Shown one piece after another: positions 15,407 through 21,480 of a DNA stretch of 21,480 bases. The notes under the pieces are model-generated. The model made no database searches and was not told the origin of the DNA. It saw nothing but the letters and a program-made list of their open reading frames with translations. Numbering within the stretch: position 1 is the first letter of the stretch; every line of letters begins with the position of its first letter. This DNA comes from Oscillibacter sp. (GTDB lineage Bacteria > Bacillota > Clostridia > Oscillospirales > Oscillospiraceae). The position numbers and the translations under genes are program-made. The stretch covers positions 1 to 21,480 of the forward strand of contig JAAWIL010000013.1 in the NCBI GenBank assembly GCA_022796315.1. Direction: 5' to 3'.

Positions 15407-16549
15407 TTACAGAGTCAGTGTGCCCAGGAATTTCTGGATTCGATCCAGGCCTTCCCGCAGGTCCTCATCGGAGTAGCAGTAGCTCAAACGCACATACCCC
15501 TCGGTGCCGAAGTAGACCCCGGGAATGAGGCCCACCAGGCCCTCCTTCAGCATCTTCTCACAGAAGGCGAGGGAGTCCATGCCGTACTTTTGGATATTGA
15601 TGAACATGTAGAAAGCGCCCTCCGGCTCCTGGACCTCCAGGCCCATGTCCGTGAGCCGGCGGTATACCGTATTCCGCCGCCGCCGGAAGATCTCCACGAT
15701 CTCCTTGGTGTCGCTCTCCAGCGCCGCCACGCAGGCCCGCTGAACAAAGGCGGGAGCGGAGACCACGCTGTACTGGTGGAAGATCTCCATCCGGCTCCGG
15801 ATGGGGGCGTCCGCCAGACACCAGCCCAGCCGCCAGCCGGTCATGGCATAGGGCTTGGAGAAGCTGTTGATGACGATGATCCGGTCCCGCATGTCCTGGT
15901 ACTCGGCGAAGCTGTGATAGTCCTCCGTGTAGACCAGGGTCCGGTAGACGTCGTCACAGAGGACAAAGATGGGCTTGTCCTTTAGAAGCGCGTGGACCGC
16001 GTCCAGGGTTTCCTGGGTATAGATACAGCCGGTGGGATTGTTGGGAGAAGTGAGGATGATGGCCTTCGTCCTGGGGGTGATGGCCGCAGCCAGAGCGGCG
16101 GGGTCAATCTGGAAGCGGTGGCGCTCCGTGGGCAGGGCCACCGGAACGCCCCGGCACAGCTGGGTGATGGACTCGTAAAGACTGAAGGCCGGGGTGGGGA
16201 TGATGACCTCGTCGCCGGGGTTCAGCACGGTGGACAGGGCGATGAACAGGCTCTCCGTGGCGCCGATGGTGAGGATGATCTCGTCGGGGGAGTAGCGCAG
16301 CCCGTGGGTCCGCTCCTCAAATTGGGAGATGACTTCCAGCAAGTAGGGATAGCCGTTGCCGGGGGGATAGTGGGTGTCATTGTCGTCCAGAGCGGCCTTG
16401 GCGGCGGCCTTCACCGCCTCCGGTGTGTTCAGGTCCGGCTCCCCGATGGTCAGGGCGCATGCGCCCGGGGTATTCCGTACCTGGAAGGTAAAGCGGCGGA
16501 TGCCGGAGAGCTCTACTCCCAGCACGGCGCTGTTGAGTGTCAGATCCAT
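15407..16549 (-). CDS. PLP aminotransferase, PatA-like (probable N-acetyl-LL-diaminopimelate aminotransferase)
   Basis: A class I/II fold-type I aminotransferase of 380 residues. The start is MDLTLNS at 16549, ten bases after aggag; the longer frame upstream adds unrelated residues. Marks: ELSGIRRF (13-20), LTIGEPD (33-39), SPNNPTG (168-174), Asp200 and Tyr202, catalytic Lys232 in NSFSKPYAMTGWRLGW, and the substrate-binding Arg in GYVRLSY near the C-terminus. The overall pattern resembles Bacillus subtilis PatA, which transfers an amino group to N-acetyl-2-amino-6-oxopimelate. Context supports that: an M20 deacetylase upstream, and dapA-dapB-dapH divergent to it. An aspartate or aromatic substrate is the main alternative. 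Confidence 0.85.
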   Translation of the reverse strand: MDLTLNSAVLGVELSGIRRFTFQVRNTPGACALTIGEPDLNTPEAVKAAAKAALDDNDTHYPPGNGYPYLLEVISQFEERTHGLRYSPDEIILTIGATESLFIALSTVLNPGDEVIIPTPAFSLYESITQLCRGVPVALPTERHRFQIDPAALAAAITPRTKAIILTSPNNPTGCIYTQETLDAVHALLKDKPIFVLCDDVYRTLVYTEDYHSFAEYQDMRDRIIVINSFSKPYAMTGWRLGWCLADAPIRSRMEIFHQYSVVSAPAFVQRACVAALESDTKEIVEIFRRRRNTVYRRLTDMGLEVQEPEGAFYMFINIQKYGMDSLAFCEKMLKEGLVGLIPGVYFGTEGYVRLSYCYSDEDLREGLDRIQKFLGTLTL

Positions 16550-16583
16550 GAGATGCACGCTCCTCATTTTTGATGTGGTATTC

Positions 16584-16612
16584 AGTATATGCGGGTCCCA
16601 AAAGGATGTCAA
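16584..16612 (-). promoter_or_regulatory. Sigma-A promoter of the aminotransferase gene
   Basis: On the minus strand a perfect TTGACA (16612-16607) is followed after 17 bp by TATACT (16589-16584). It lies 35 bp before the aminotransferase ATG. The deacetylase and aminotransferase genes are therefore not strictly one transcript. Confidence 0.85.
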
Positions 16613-16683
16613 GGTCCTCTCCGCAAGGGCTGAGCGGGCCGGCATGCTTCGCGCGAAACGTGATTCGATACAGCGAAAGAGGC

Positions 16684-17787
16684 CTATGCCAGCTGGACAA
16701 GATGCTCCAGAAACGCTGTGCCGGCGGGGAGGATGGCCTCATCATCAAAGGTGAAGTCCGGCGCGTGGAGCTCCGGGGTGTTTCCCGTTCCCAGGAAGAA
16801 AAAGACGCCGGGGACCTGCCGCTGGTAGAAGGAGAAGTCCTCTGCCGCCAGGGCGGGCCGCTCCAGCAGGGCCGGGGCATCCGGTCCCAAAGCGGCGCGG
16901 ACCGTCTCATACAGCCCCTCGTGATTCCAGACCGCCGGGTAGCCCTCGCTGAGGAAGACCGTGACGCCGCAGCCGTGTTCCGCCGCGATCGCCGCGCCCA
17001 GATCTTCCAGGCCCCGCCGGCAGAAGCGGTAGGTCTCCTCCTGATAGGTCCGCAGGCTGCCCTCCAGCACGGTGGAACCGCTGACGGCGTTGCGGACGGC
17101 GCCGGAGGTCAGTTTGCCAAACCCCAGGACGTGGGGCTGTTCCGGCGGCAGGCTGTCCGCCAGGGCCAGGGCCCGCTGATAGTAGGCCACCCCCGCCGCC
17201 AGGGCGTCCCGGCCCTCGGAGGCCCGGGAGAGGTGAACGCTCTGCCCGGTGACCGTGACGGTGACCTCATTGGACCGGGCCATGAGGGGGCCGGGGCGGG
17301 AGAAGACCTGCCCGGCGGGGAGGTTCGGCCACAGATGGAGGCCGAAGATCCGGGTGACGTGGCAGCACTTCAGGATGCCCGTCTCACACAAGGGCCTGGC
17401 GCCGCCGGTGGTCTCCTCGGCGGGCTGGAAGAGGAACAGGACGTTCCGGGGCAGACGCTCCAGGTGCCGGGAGACATACTCCGCCAAGGCCAGGGCCATG
17501 GCGGTGTGGCCGTCGTGGCCGCAGGCGTGCATTTGGCCGGGGTGGGCGGAGGCGTAGGGGAGACCGGTACGTTCCTGGACCGGCAGAGCGTCCAGATCCG
17601 CCCGAAAGGCCACGGTTTCCGGCCGGCCGGCGTCAAAAAAGGCGCAGACGCTGCCGGAGATGGGAGAGGTACAGCGGCAGGACAGCGGTTCCAGGACCGA
17701 GCGCAGGTAACTGACCGTTTCCGGCAGCTGGCTGTCCAGCTCCGGAATCCGGTGCAGGGCCCGGCGGTGGTTCACAACAGAAGACAT
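16684..17787 (-). CDS. M20-family metallopeptidase, probable N-acetyldiaminopimelate deacetylase (YkuR-like)
   Basis: A 367-residue M20D amidohydrolase. The start is MSSVVNHRR at 17787, just after ggaggaag; the longer frame upstream covers the leader and promoter. Metal and catalytic residues: Cys89 and His91 with His94 in HACGHDGHTA, the Glu pair in QPAEE (124-125), His151 in GLHLWP, and His341 in TPELHAPDF. A lid or dimerisation domain fills the middle. In the acetylase lysine pathway this family removes acetate from N-acetyl-LL-diaminopimelate to give LL-diaminopimelate, and the neighbours make that the best call. Hippurate- or amino-acid-conjugate hydrolases have the same signature, so the substrate is inferred from context. 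Confidence 0.85.
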   Translation of the reverse strand: MSSVVNHRRALHRIPELDSQLPETVSYLRSVLEPLSCRCTSPISGSVCAFFDAGRPETVAFRADLDALPVQERTGLPYASAHPGQMHACGHDGHTAMALALAEYVSRHLERLPRNVLFLFQPAEETTGGARPLCETGILKCCHVTRIFGLHLWPNLPAGQVFSRPGPLMARSNEVTVTVTGQSVHLSRASEGRDALAAGVAYYQRALALADSLPPEQPHVLGFGKLTSGAVRNAVSGSTVLEGSLRTYQEETYRFCRRGLEDLGAAIAAEHGCGVTVFLSEGYPAVWNHEGLYETVRAALGPDAPALLERPALAAEDFSFYQRQVPGVFFFLGTGNTPELHAPDFTFDDEAILPAGTAFLEHLVQLA

Positions 17788-17881
17788 AGACTTCCTCCAA
17801 GACAGAAACAGGTTCAGCGGGTTCCCCAGGTTCCCGCCATAGATTTTCTCCAAGCGGAGCGCATTTTCGCACTGCGGAGGA

Positions 17882-17904
17882 CCGCTGAGAGCTGCCCCTA
17901 CTAT
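17882..17904. repeat. 23-bp block shared with the region at 196-218
   Basis: This block matches 196-218 at 20 of 23 bases, including 15 identical bases in a row (agctgcccctactat). Each copy touches a promoter: here it overlaps the minus-strand -10 box, at 218 it overlaps a plus-strand -35 box. It may be the end of the palindromic repeat seen at 137-215. Confidence 0.5.
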
Positions 17905-17908
17905 ACCA
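17900..17908 (-). promoter_or_regulatory. Probable extended -10 promoter of the M20 deacetylase gene
   Basis: On the minus strand TGGTATAGT gives an extended -10 (TG, one base, TATAGT). No good -35 box is found 16-18 bp upstream. The leader to the ATG would be about 105 nt and contains small hairpins but no recognisable riboswitch or T-box. Confidence 0.45.
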
Positions 17909-17981
17909 CGCCCGCCGGGCAAGGGCTACGCGGAAGGGAAATTTTCGGCACTTTTTACAAGATTTTTTTTCAATTCCCCGC

Positions 17982-18010
17982 TTGCAACCCCGTAGGGAAG
18001 ATGGTATGAT
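17982..18010 (+). promoter_or_regulatory. Sigma-A promoter of the dapA-dapB-dapH operon
   Basis: TTGCAA (17982-17987) and TATGAT (18005-18010) are 17 bp apart. The start of transcription falls near 18017, directly before the riboswitch. Confidence 0.8.
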
Positions 18011-18020
18011 AACGAAAAAT

Positions 18021-18178
18021 GAGATAGAGGCGCGGAGAAGATGGCATCCCGGGAGCCGGCGGGCTGGGAAGGGGATGGAGGCGACTCCGCCGAACCCTTG
18101 TCCCAGGCATGGGCGGAGGGTGGGCCCGCAAGAAATACCTGCGGGACTGTCTGCGGCGCTGCCGCAGGGGCGCTATCC
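18021..18178 (+). promoter_or_regulatory. Lysine riboswitch (L-box)
   Basis: The leader carries conserved L-box features: GATAGAGGCGC at 18023-18033, a GGGAAGGGGA segment near 18066-18075, a GACTCCGCCGAA segment near 18083-18094, GCAAGAAAT and GACTGTC segments near 18128-18151, and a closing CTATC at 18173-18177 that pairs with GATAG at 18023-18027 to form P1. These match the order in known lysine riboswitches, such as that of Bacillus subtilis lysC. Binding of lysine stabilises P1 and lets the downstream terminator form, cutting expression of dapA. I recognised it by pattern; a covariance-model search would confirm it. Confidence 0.88.
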
Positions 18179-18213
18179 GCTTACAGAGTTTGTATCCTCC
18201 AAGGGGGGTATCT

Positions 18214-18246
18214 GTCGGCAGAGGCGTGTCTCTACCGACTTTTTCT
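18214..18246 (+). terminator. Riboswitch expression-platform terminator
   Basis: gtcgg (18214-18218) pairs with ccgac (18235-18239) and agag (18220-18223) with ctct (18230-18233), one mismatch and a 6-base loop, followed directly by TTTTTCTT. It lies between the lysine aptamer and the dapA ribosome site, as expected for a transcriptional OFF switch. Confidence 0.88.
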
Positions 18247-18277
18247 TATGCTAAAAACGGATGGAGGACACGAAAAA

Positions 18278-19165
18278 ATGAAATTTGAACACATTCAGGG
18301 CTCAATCGTTGCCATGATTACGCCCTTCCACCAGGATGGCAGTGTGCATTTTGAAGTACTGACGGAACTGCTGGAACGGCAGATCGCCGCCGGGACCGAC
18401 GCCATTTTGACCCTGGGCACCACCGGTGAGTACCCCACCATGACCCATGAGGAGGATGCCTCCGTGGTGGCCCATACCATCCGGGTGGTAAACGGCCGGG
18501 TGCCGGTGATGGTGGGCAGCGGGTCCAACTGCACTGCCACCCAGATTGAAAAGAGCATCCAGTATCAGGACATGGGAGCGGACGCCCTGCTGCTGATCGC
18601 CCCTTACTACAATAAGGCCAATCCTGAGGGAATGTACCGCCACTTCGCCGAGACGGCGGACAAGGTCCACATCCCCTGCATCCTCTACAACGTCCCCGGC
18701 CGCACCGGCTGTTCCATCCCGGTCTCGGTGGTGGAGAAGCTCAGCCGGCATCCCAACATCGCCGGCATCAAGGAGGCCAGCGGGGACATGTCCTACATCA
18801 TGAAGCTGGCCCGGTTCGCGGGTCCGGACTTCGCCCTGTACTCCGGCAATGACGACATCACCATCCCGCTGCTCAGCGTGGGCGGCAGCGGCGTGATTTC
18901 CGTCTTTGCCAACGTCATGCCCGCCATGTGCCACCAGATCACCACCGACTTCCTGAACGGCCGGCAGGCCCAGGCGGTGGAAAACCATCTGAAGTACCTG
19001 ACGCTGATGAACGACCTCTTCCTGGAGGTGAATCCCATCCCGGTGAAGACCGCCATGAATATGATGGGACTGAACGTGGGACCCATGCGGATGCCGCTCT
19101 GTGAGATGAGCGAGGCCAACGCGGCGACCCTGCGGCGCAGTCTGGAGGAGGCCGGCCTGCTGTGA
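18278..19165 (+). CDS. dapA: 4-hydroxy-tetrahydrodipicolinate synthase
   Basis: Condenses pyruvate and aspartate 4-semialdehyde, the first step committed to diaminopimelate and lysine. The 295 residues are standard for the family. Active-site residues: Thr48 and Thr49 in LGTTGEYPT, Tyr110 in APYYNKA, Tyr137 in ILYNVPGRTG, and the Schiff-base Lys165 in IAGIKEASG. The ATG at 18278 follows ggagg (18263-18267). Longer in-frame starts at 18041 and 18248 would translate the riboswitch or terminator region and are rejected. The lysine riboswitch upstream gives feedback control. The stop overlaps the dapB GTG (GTGA). Confidence 0.97.
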   Translation: MKFEHIQGSIVAMITPFHQDGSVHFEVLTELLERQIAAGTDAILTLGTTGEYPTMTHEEDASVVAHTIRVVNGRVPVMVGSGSNCTATQIEKSIQYQDMGADALLLIAPYYNKANPEGMYRHFAETADKVHIPCILYNVPGRTGCSIPVSVVEKLSRHPNIAGIKEASGDMSYIMKLARFAGPDFALYSGNDDITIPLLSVGGSGVISVFANVMPAMCHQITTDFLNGRQAQAVENHLKYLTLMNDLFLEVNPIPVKTAMNMMGLNVGPMRMPLCEMSEANAATLRRSLEEAGLL

Positions 19166-19884
19166 GATACCTGTTGATTGGCCGCGGGAAGATGGGCCGG
19201 CTGATTCAGGAGACCGCGCGGACTGCGGGGGACGAGATCCAGGCCGTCTTTGGCCGGGAGGATCTGGACCAGCTGGGGAAGCTGGGGCGGGCGGCCGATG
19301 TGGTGATCGACTTCTCCCGCCCGGAGGCCCTGCCGGAGATTGGTTCCTACGTCCGCCGCACCGGCACGCCTCTGCTCTCCGGCACCACCGGTTATACCCA
19401 GGCGGAGCTGCGGCAGCTGGAGGAACTGGGCAGGTATGCCCCGGTGCTCTGGAGCGCCAACTTCTCCCTGGGCATTGCCGTGCTGGTTCGGGCTCTGCGG
19501 GAGGTCTCCGGAGTGCTGAAGCCGGATTTTGACATTGAGATTACCGAGACCCATCACAACCAGAAGGCGGACGCCCCCAGCGGCACCGCCAAGCTCCTGG
19601 CGGAGGCCGTGGACCCCGCCCACGCCCTGAACCCGGTCTATGGCCGGGAGGGGGACACCGGGCGGCGGACCAAAGGGGAGATTGGAATCCACGCCCTGCG
19701 GGGCGGCACCGTGGCGGGGACCCATACGGTCCACTTTTTCGGCCCCGAGGAGGAACTGGAGTTCACCCACCGGGCCGCCAGCCGCCAGATCTTCGTCAAT
19801 GGGGCCCTGCACATGGCAAGGCTGCTTCCGGGAAAGCCCAATGGGGTGTACGATCTGCAAAAGATTCTGTTCGGAGGCAAATAA
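19162..19884 (+). CDS. dapB: 4-hydroxy-tetrahydrodipicolinate reductase
   Basis: Reduces the DapA product to tetrahydrodipicolinate with NAD(P)H. It starts at GTG 19162 inside the dapA stop, so translation is coupled; ggagg at 19144-19148 is slightly distant. The 240 residues are somewhat fewer than in the E. coli enzyme. Seen: the nucleotide-binding start MRYLLIGRGKMGR (shorter than the usual GANGRMG form), SGTTG (73-77), and the catalytic block ETHHNQKADAPSGTA (129-143) with His131, His132 and Lys135. The next gene, dapH, follows after a 102-bp gap that holds a triple-hairpin repeat. Confidence 0.95.
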   Translation: MRYLLIGRGKMGRLIQETARTAGDEIQAVFGREDLDQLGKLGRAADVVIDFSRPEALPEIGSYVRRTGTPLLSGTTGYTQAELRQLEELGRYAPVLWSANFSLGIAVLVRALREVSGVLKPDFDIEITETHHNQKADAPSGTAKLLAEAVDPAHALNPVYGREGDTGRRTKGEIGIHALRGGTVAGTHTVHFFGPEEELEFTHRAASRQIFVNGALHMARLLPGKPNGVYDLQKILFGGK

Positions 19885-19949
19885 AACGTTTCGCCAGCCT
19901 TTTCAAAGGCTGCGGGGTGCAGGGACGGCGCCCCTGCGAAAGCCTGGGC
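19885..19949. repeat. Triple-hairpin intergenic repeat, copy 2
   Basis: Begins at the dapB stop with aacgttt and has the same three-hairpin design as 3922-4000: cagccttt/aaaggctg (19895-19902 with 19905-19912), gcaggg/ccctgc (19919-19924 with 19932-19937) and a third imperfect hairpin gcctgggc/gcccacggc (about 19942-19960). The first stem keeps pairing despite different bases from copy 1. It sits between two genes of one operon, so it is not likely to stop transcription completely. Confidence 0.75.
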
Positions 19950-19986
19950 GAGGCCCACGGCATCAAACAAAAAGAGGAGGCGCACT

Positions 19987-20682
19987 ATGAACGCCCAGGA
20001 GATCATTGATTATATCGCGAACTCTGAGAAAAAGACGCCGGTGAAGCTCTATGTCAACACCACCGGACCTGTGGACTTTGGCTCCGCCAAGGTCTTCGGT
20101 TCCGGAAACAGCTTCACCGTCTTTGGCGACTGGACGGAGCTGGCCCCCATTCTGGAGGCCAACGCCGGCAGGATCGCGGACTATGTGGTGGAGAATGACC
20201 GGCGGAACTCCGGCGTTCCCCTGCTGGACATGAAGGGGATCAAGGCCCGCATCGAGCCCGGCGCGGTGATTCGGGAGAAGGTGGAGATCGGGGAGGGCGC
20301 CGTCATCATGATGGGCGCGGTCATCAACATCGGCGCCGTGGTGGGCAAGGGCACCATGATCGACATGGGCGCGGTCCTGGGAGGCCGGGCCACGGTGGGG
20401 GAGCGCTGCCACATCGGCGCGGGCGCGGTCCTGGCCGGGGTGGTAGAGCCCGCCTCCGCCACACCGGTCATCGTGGAGGACGGCGTGCTGGTGGGCGCCA
20501 ACGCCGTGGTGATTGAGGGCGTCCACGTGGGCAGAAACGCCGTGGTGGCCGCCGGCGCCGTGGTGATTGAGGACGTGCCGGACAACGCCGTAGTGGCGGG
20601 AAGCCCCGCCCGGATCATCAAGATGAAAGACGAGAAGACAGAGAGTAAGACAGCCCTGGTGGACGCGCTGCGAAATCTGTAA
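19987..20682 (+). CDS. dapH: Tetrahydrodipicolinate N-acetyltransferase
   Basis: Transfers acetyl from acetyl-CoA to tetrahydrodipicolinate, defining the acetylase route to diaminopimelate used by Bacillus and many Clostridia. Its 231 residues are the family's usual size. An N-terminal alpha domain (1-85) is followed by hexapeptide repeats forming a left-handed beta helix, with the diagnostic IEPGAVIREKVEIGEGAVIM start (89-108), then INIGAVVGKGTMIDMGAVLGG and CHIGAGAVLAGVVEP segments. The C-terminal arm is AVVAGSPARIIK. gaggagg at 19974-19980 sets the ATG. The product would pass to the PatA-like aminotransferase and the M20 deacetylase encoded divergently. Confidence 0.95.
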   Translation: MNAQEIIDYIANSEKKTPVKLYVNTTGPVDFGSAKVFGSGNSFTVFGDWTELAPILEANAGRIADYVVENDRRNSGVPLLDMKGIKARIEPGAVIREKVEIGEGAVIMMGAVINIGAVVGKGTMIDMGAVLGGRATVGERCHIGAGAVLAGVVEPASATPVIVEDGVLVGANAVVIEGVHVGRNAVVAAGAVVIEDVPDNAVVAGSPARIIKMKDEKTESKTALVDALRNL

Positions 20683-20690
20683 TCAAGAGA

Positions 20691-20719
20691 ACAAGAGAGG
20701 GGTCAAGCCCCTCTCTTGT
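20691..20719. terminator. Hairpin between dapH and the convergent small-protein genes
   Basis: A perfect 12-bp stem (20691-20702 with 20708-20719, loop tcaag) lies between the two convergent stop codons. No strong T-run is present on either side, but position and stem strength suggest a shared terminator. Confidence 0.65.
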
Positions 20720-20724
20720 GATGT

Positions 20725-21099
20725 TCAGGCCCCTTTCCTGGGGGAGGGCGGCGACAGGACTGTGATGCAAACGGCGGCGCACAGGTGCAGCGCCAGATTT
20801 TGCGGCGTGAAGTTGACGGTGTTGGAGAACTCCCCGTATTCCAGAAGGAAGCGGCAGGCAAAGCCCAGAAGCGTCATGCCGGAGGTCAGGAGAACGTTCA
20901 GCCGCCAGCCATACAGACTCCCCAGCTGCCGCCCGATCTCCTGATAGGCCCGCGCCGCCATCAGGGCGTTCAGCCACCAATAGGTGTAGGCGGAGCCAGG
21001 CGTCAACTGATAAATAGGGAAGAAGCAGCACCCAAAAAAGGCCAAACCGGCGCACAGGGGCGCTGTTCGCCGTGCGGGATGGGAACAGACTTTTTTCAC
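20725..21099 (-). CDS. Small multi-pass membrane protein of unknown function
   Basis: I do not recognise a family. The 124-residue product has about four hydrophobic segments (near 15-33, 40-55, 65-85 and 100-116) with a short basic N-terminus (MKKVCSHPARR), so an inner-membrane protein is likely. The start is GTG at 21099, backed by a perfect aggaggtg (21112-21105 on the minus strand). The upstream 70-residue gene ends 42 bp before it, so the two are probably one operon. The strong ribosome site supports a real gene despite the lack of a family match. Confidence 0.65.
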   Translation of the reverse strand: MKKVCSHPARRTAPLCAGLAFFGCCFFPIYQLTPGSAYTYWWLNALMAARAYQEIGRQLGSLYGWRLNVLLTSGMTLLGFACRFLLEYGEFSNTVNFTPQNLALHLCAAVCITVLSPPSPRKGA

Positions 21100-21141
21100 G
21101 AAAACACCTCCTGCTGGATTTTATGAACAGATGGGATGCCA

Positions 21142-21354
21142 TTAAAAGATGGCGCACAGAGCACGGAAGATCGCGGCCGAGAGACAGCCAAACCCCACCG
21201 CTGCCACGGCGCTGCATCCGGCGGCGATATACATGAAGATGGTCAGCCCCCGGCGGCGGGACATGGCCCACTTGCGGGCGTCAAAAAAGAGTGCCGCCGC
21301 CAGAACCACCGCCCCCAGGGAGAAAACCGCAAAGATTGCCATCATCAGGGCCAT
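21142..21354 (-). CDS. Small two-helix membrane protein of unknown function
   Basis: The 70-residue product has two hydrophobic helices (about 2-24 and 38-66) joined by a basic loop (DARKWAMSRRRG), so it should be a hairpin-like membrane protein with the loop in the cytoplasm. The ATG at 21354 has an aggaggt site five bases upstream. I do not recognise a family. It precedes the 124-residue membrane gene. A MITE-like repeat begins 30 bp upstream of the start codon, replacing or forming whatever promoter region it has; no clear sigma-A boxes were found. Confidence 0.6.
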   Translation of the reverse strand: MALMMAIFAVFSLGAVVLAAALFFDARKWAMSRRRGLTIFMYIAAGCSAVAAVGFGCLSAAIFRALCAIF

Positions 21355-21383
21355 AGCGCACCTCCTGTTCTTAAACAGACTTT

Positions 21384-21480
21384 AAGAGCCTGTTTAAAAT
21401 CTCCCCGCGCATGTCTTGGCGGCGTATTTTCCGCCCTGACAGCGTTAAAAATCCTTGCCATCCGTCAGGATGCCTGCGGA
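21384..21480 (+). repeat. Left end of a MITE-like repeat (copy R, cut by the window edge)
   Basis: This stretch aligns with the left half of the element at 2382-2600 in the same orientation: agagcctgttta end, ATCTC, GTCTTGGCGG, GTATTTTCCGCC, and ccatccgtcagg. A hairpin catcc/ggatg lies near 21460-21472. The right half lies beyond the window. Just outside the end, taaacag (21372-21378) forms an inverted repeat with the element's ctgttta. It begins 30 bp upstream of the 70-residue membrane-protein gene. Confidence 0.65.

Noticed and set aside
14314..18009. Long plus-strand open frames (14314-15528 and 16570-18009)
   Set aside because: They are antisense to the amidohydrolase and M20 genes, whose catalytic motifs are intact; the frames have no domain or ribosome site.
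18041..18277. Longer N-terminus for DapA
   Set aside because: It would translate the lysine riboswitch and terminator, has no ribosome site at 18041, and adds residues not found in DapA. ATG 18278 has a good GGAGG.
1..21480. CRISPR arrays, prophage, toxin-antitoxin, restriction or other defence genes, tRNA and rRNA genes
   Set aside because: I looked for repeat-spacer patterns, integrases, methylases and RNA-gene signatures on both strands and saw none; the repeats present are interspersed, not arrays.

Overview
The window reads as a GC-rich, low-repeat chromosome of a Clostridia bacterium, most likely of the Oscillospiraceae (Flavonifractor/Oscillibacter-like). Reasons: a PolC-type replicative polymerase, DegV, PadR and a lysine (L-box) riboswitch point to Firmicutes; strong GGAGG ribosome sites, high-GC codon use, the acetylated diaminopimelate route and small hairpin-rich intergenic repeats fit this family. 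The species is not determined, and I see no phage, CRISPR, defence or conjugation genes and no intact insertion sequence.

Layout. (1) 1-1424: the end of a MITE-like repeat, a palindromic repeat, then a two-gene operon (HAAS/DUF1700-like membrane protein, then PadR regulator) with a clear sigma-A promoter that carries an inverted-repeat operator candidate. (2) 1593-12780: a housekeeping run all on the + strand: pyrH, frr, uppS, cdsA, dxr, rseP, a GNAT acetyltransferase, ispG, polC. This is the well-known Firmicutes order, linking nucleotide supply, ribosome recycling, undecaprenyl/isoprenoid and phospholipid synthesis, membrane proteolysis and replication. A complete 219-bp MITE-like element lies between pyrH and frr, and a triple-hairpin repeat lies between uppS and cdsA. 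(3) 13038-13904: degV with its own promoter and a strong shared terminator. (4) 13987-20682: a divergent locus. On the minus strand are an M20 deacetylase, a PatA-like aminotransferase and an 8-oxoguanine-deaminase-like amidohydrolase; on the plus strand a lysine riboswitch with terminator controls dapA-dapB-dapH. (5) 20725-21354: two small unknown membrane proteins on the minus strand, next to another MITE end.

How the genes work together. DapA, DapB, DapH, the aminotransferase and the M20 deacetylase together can account for every step from aspartate semialdehyde to LL-diaminopimelate by the acetylase route, with lysine feedback visible on the riboswitch arm. The least expected structure is in the non-coding DNA: three copies of one MITE-like family (both window ends are inside a copy, at about the same internal point), two copies of a three-hairpin repeat placed just after stop codons, and a 23-bp block shared by two promoter regions. 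I found no clearly new multi-gene system; the repeat families and the purine-deaminase-like gene inside the diaminopimelate locus are the parts most worth checking.
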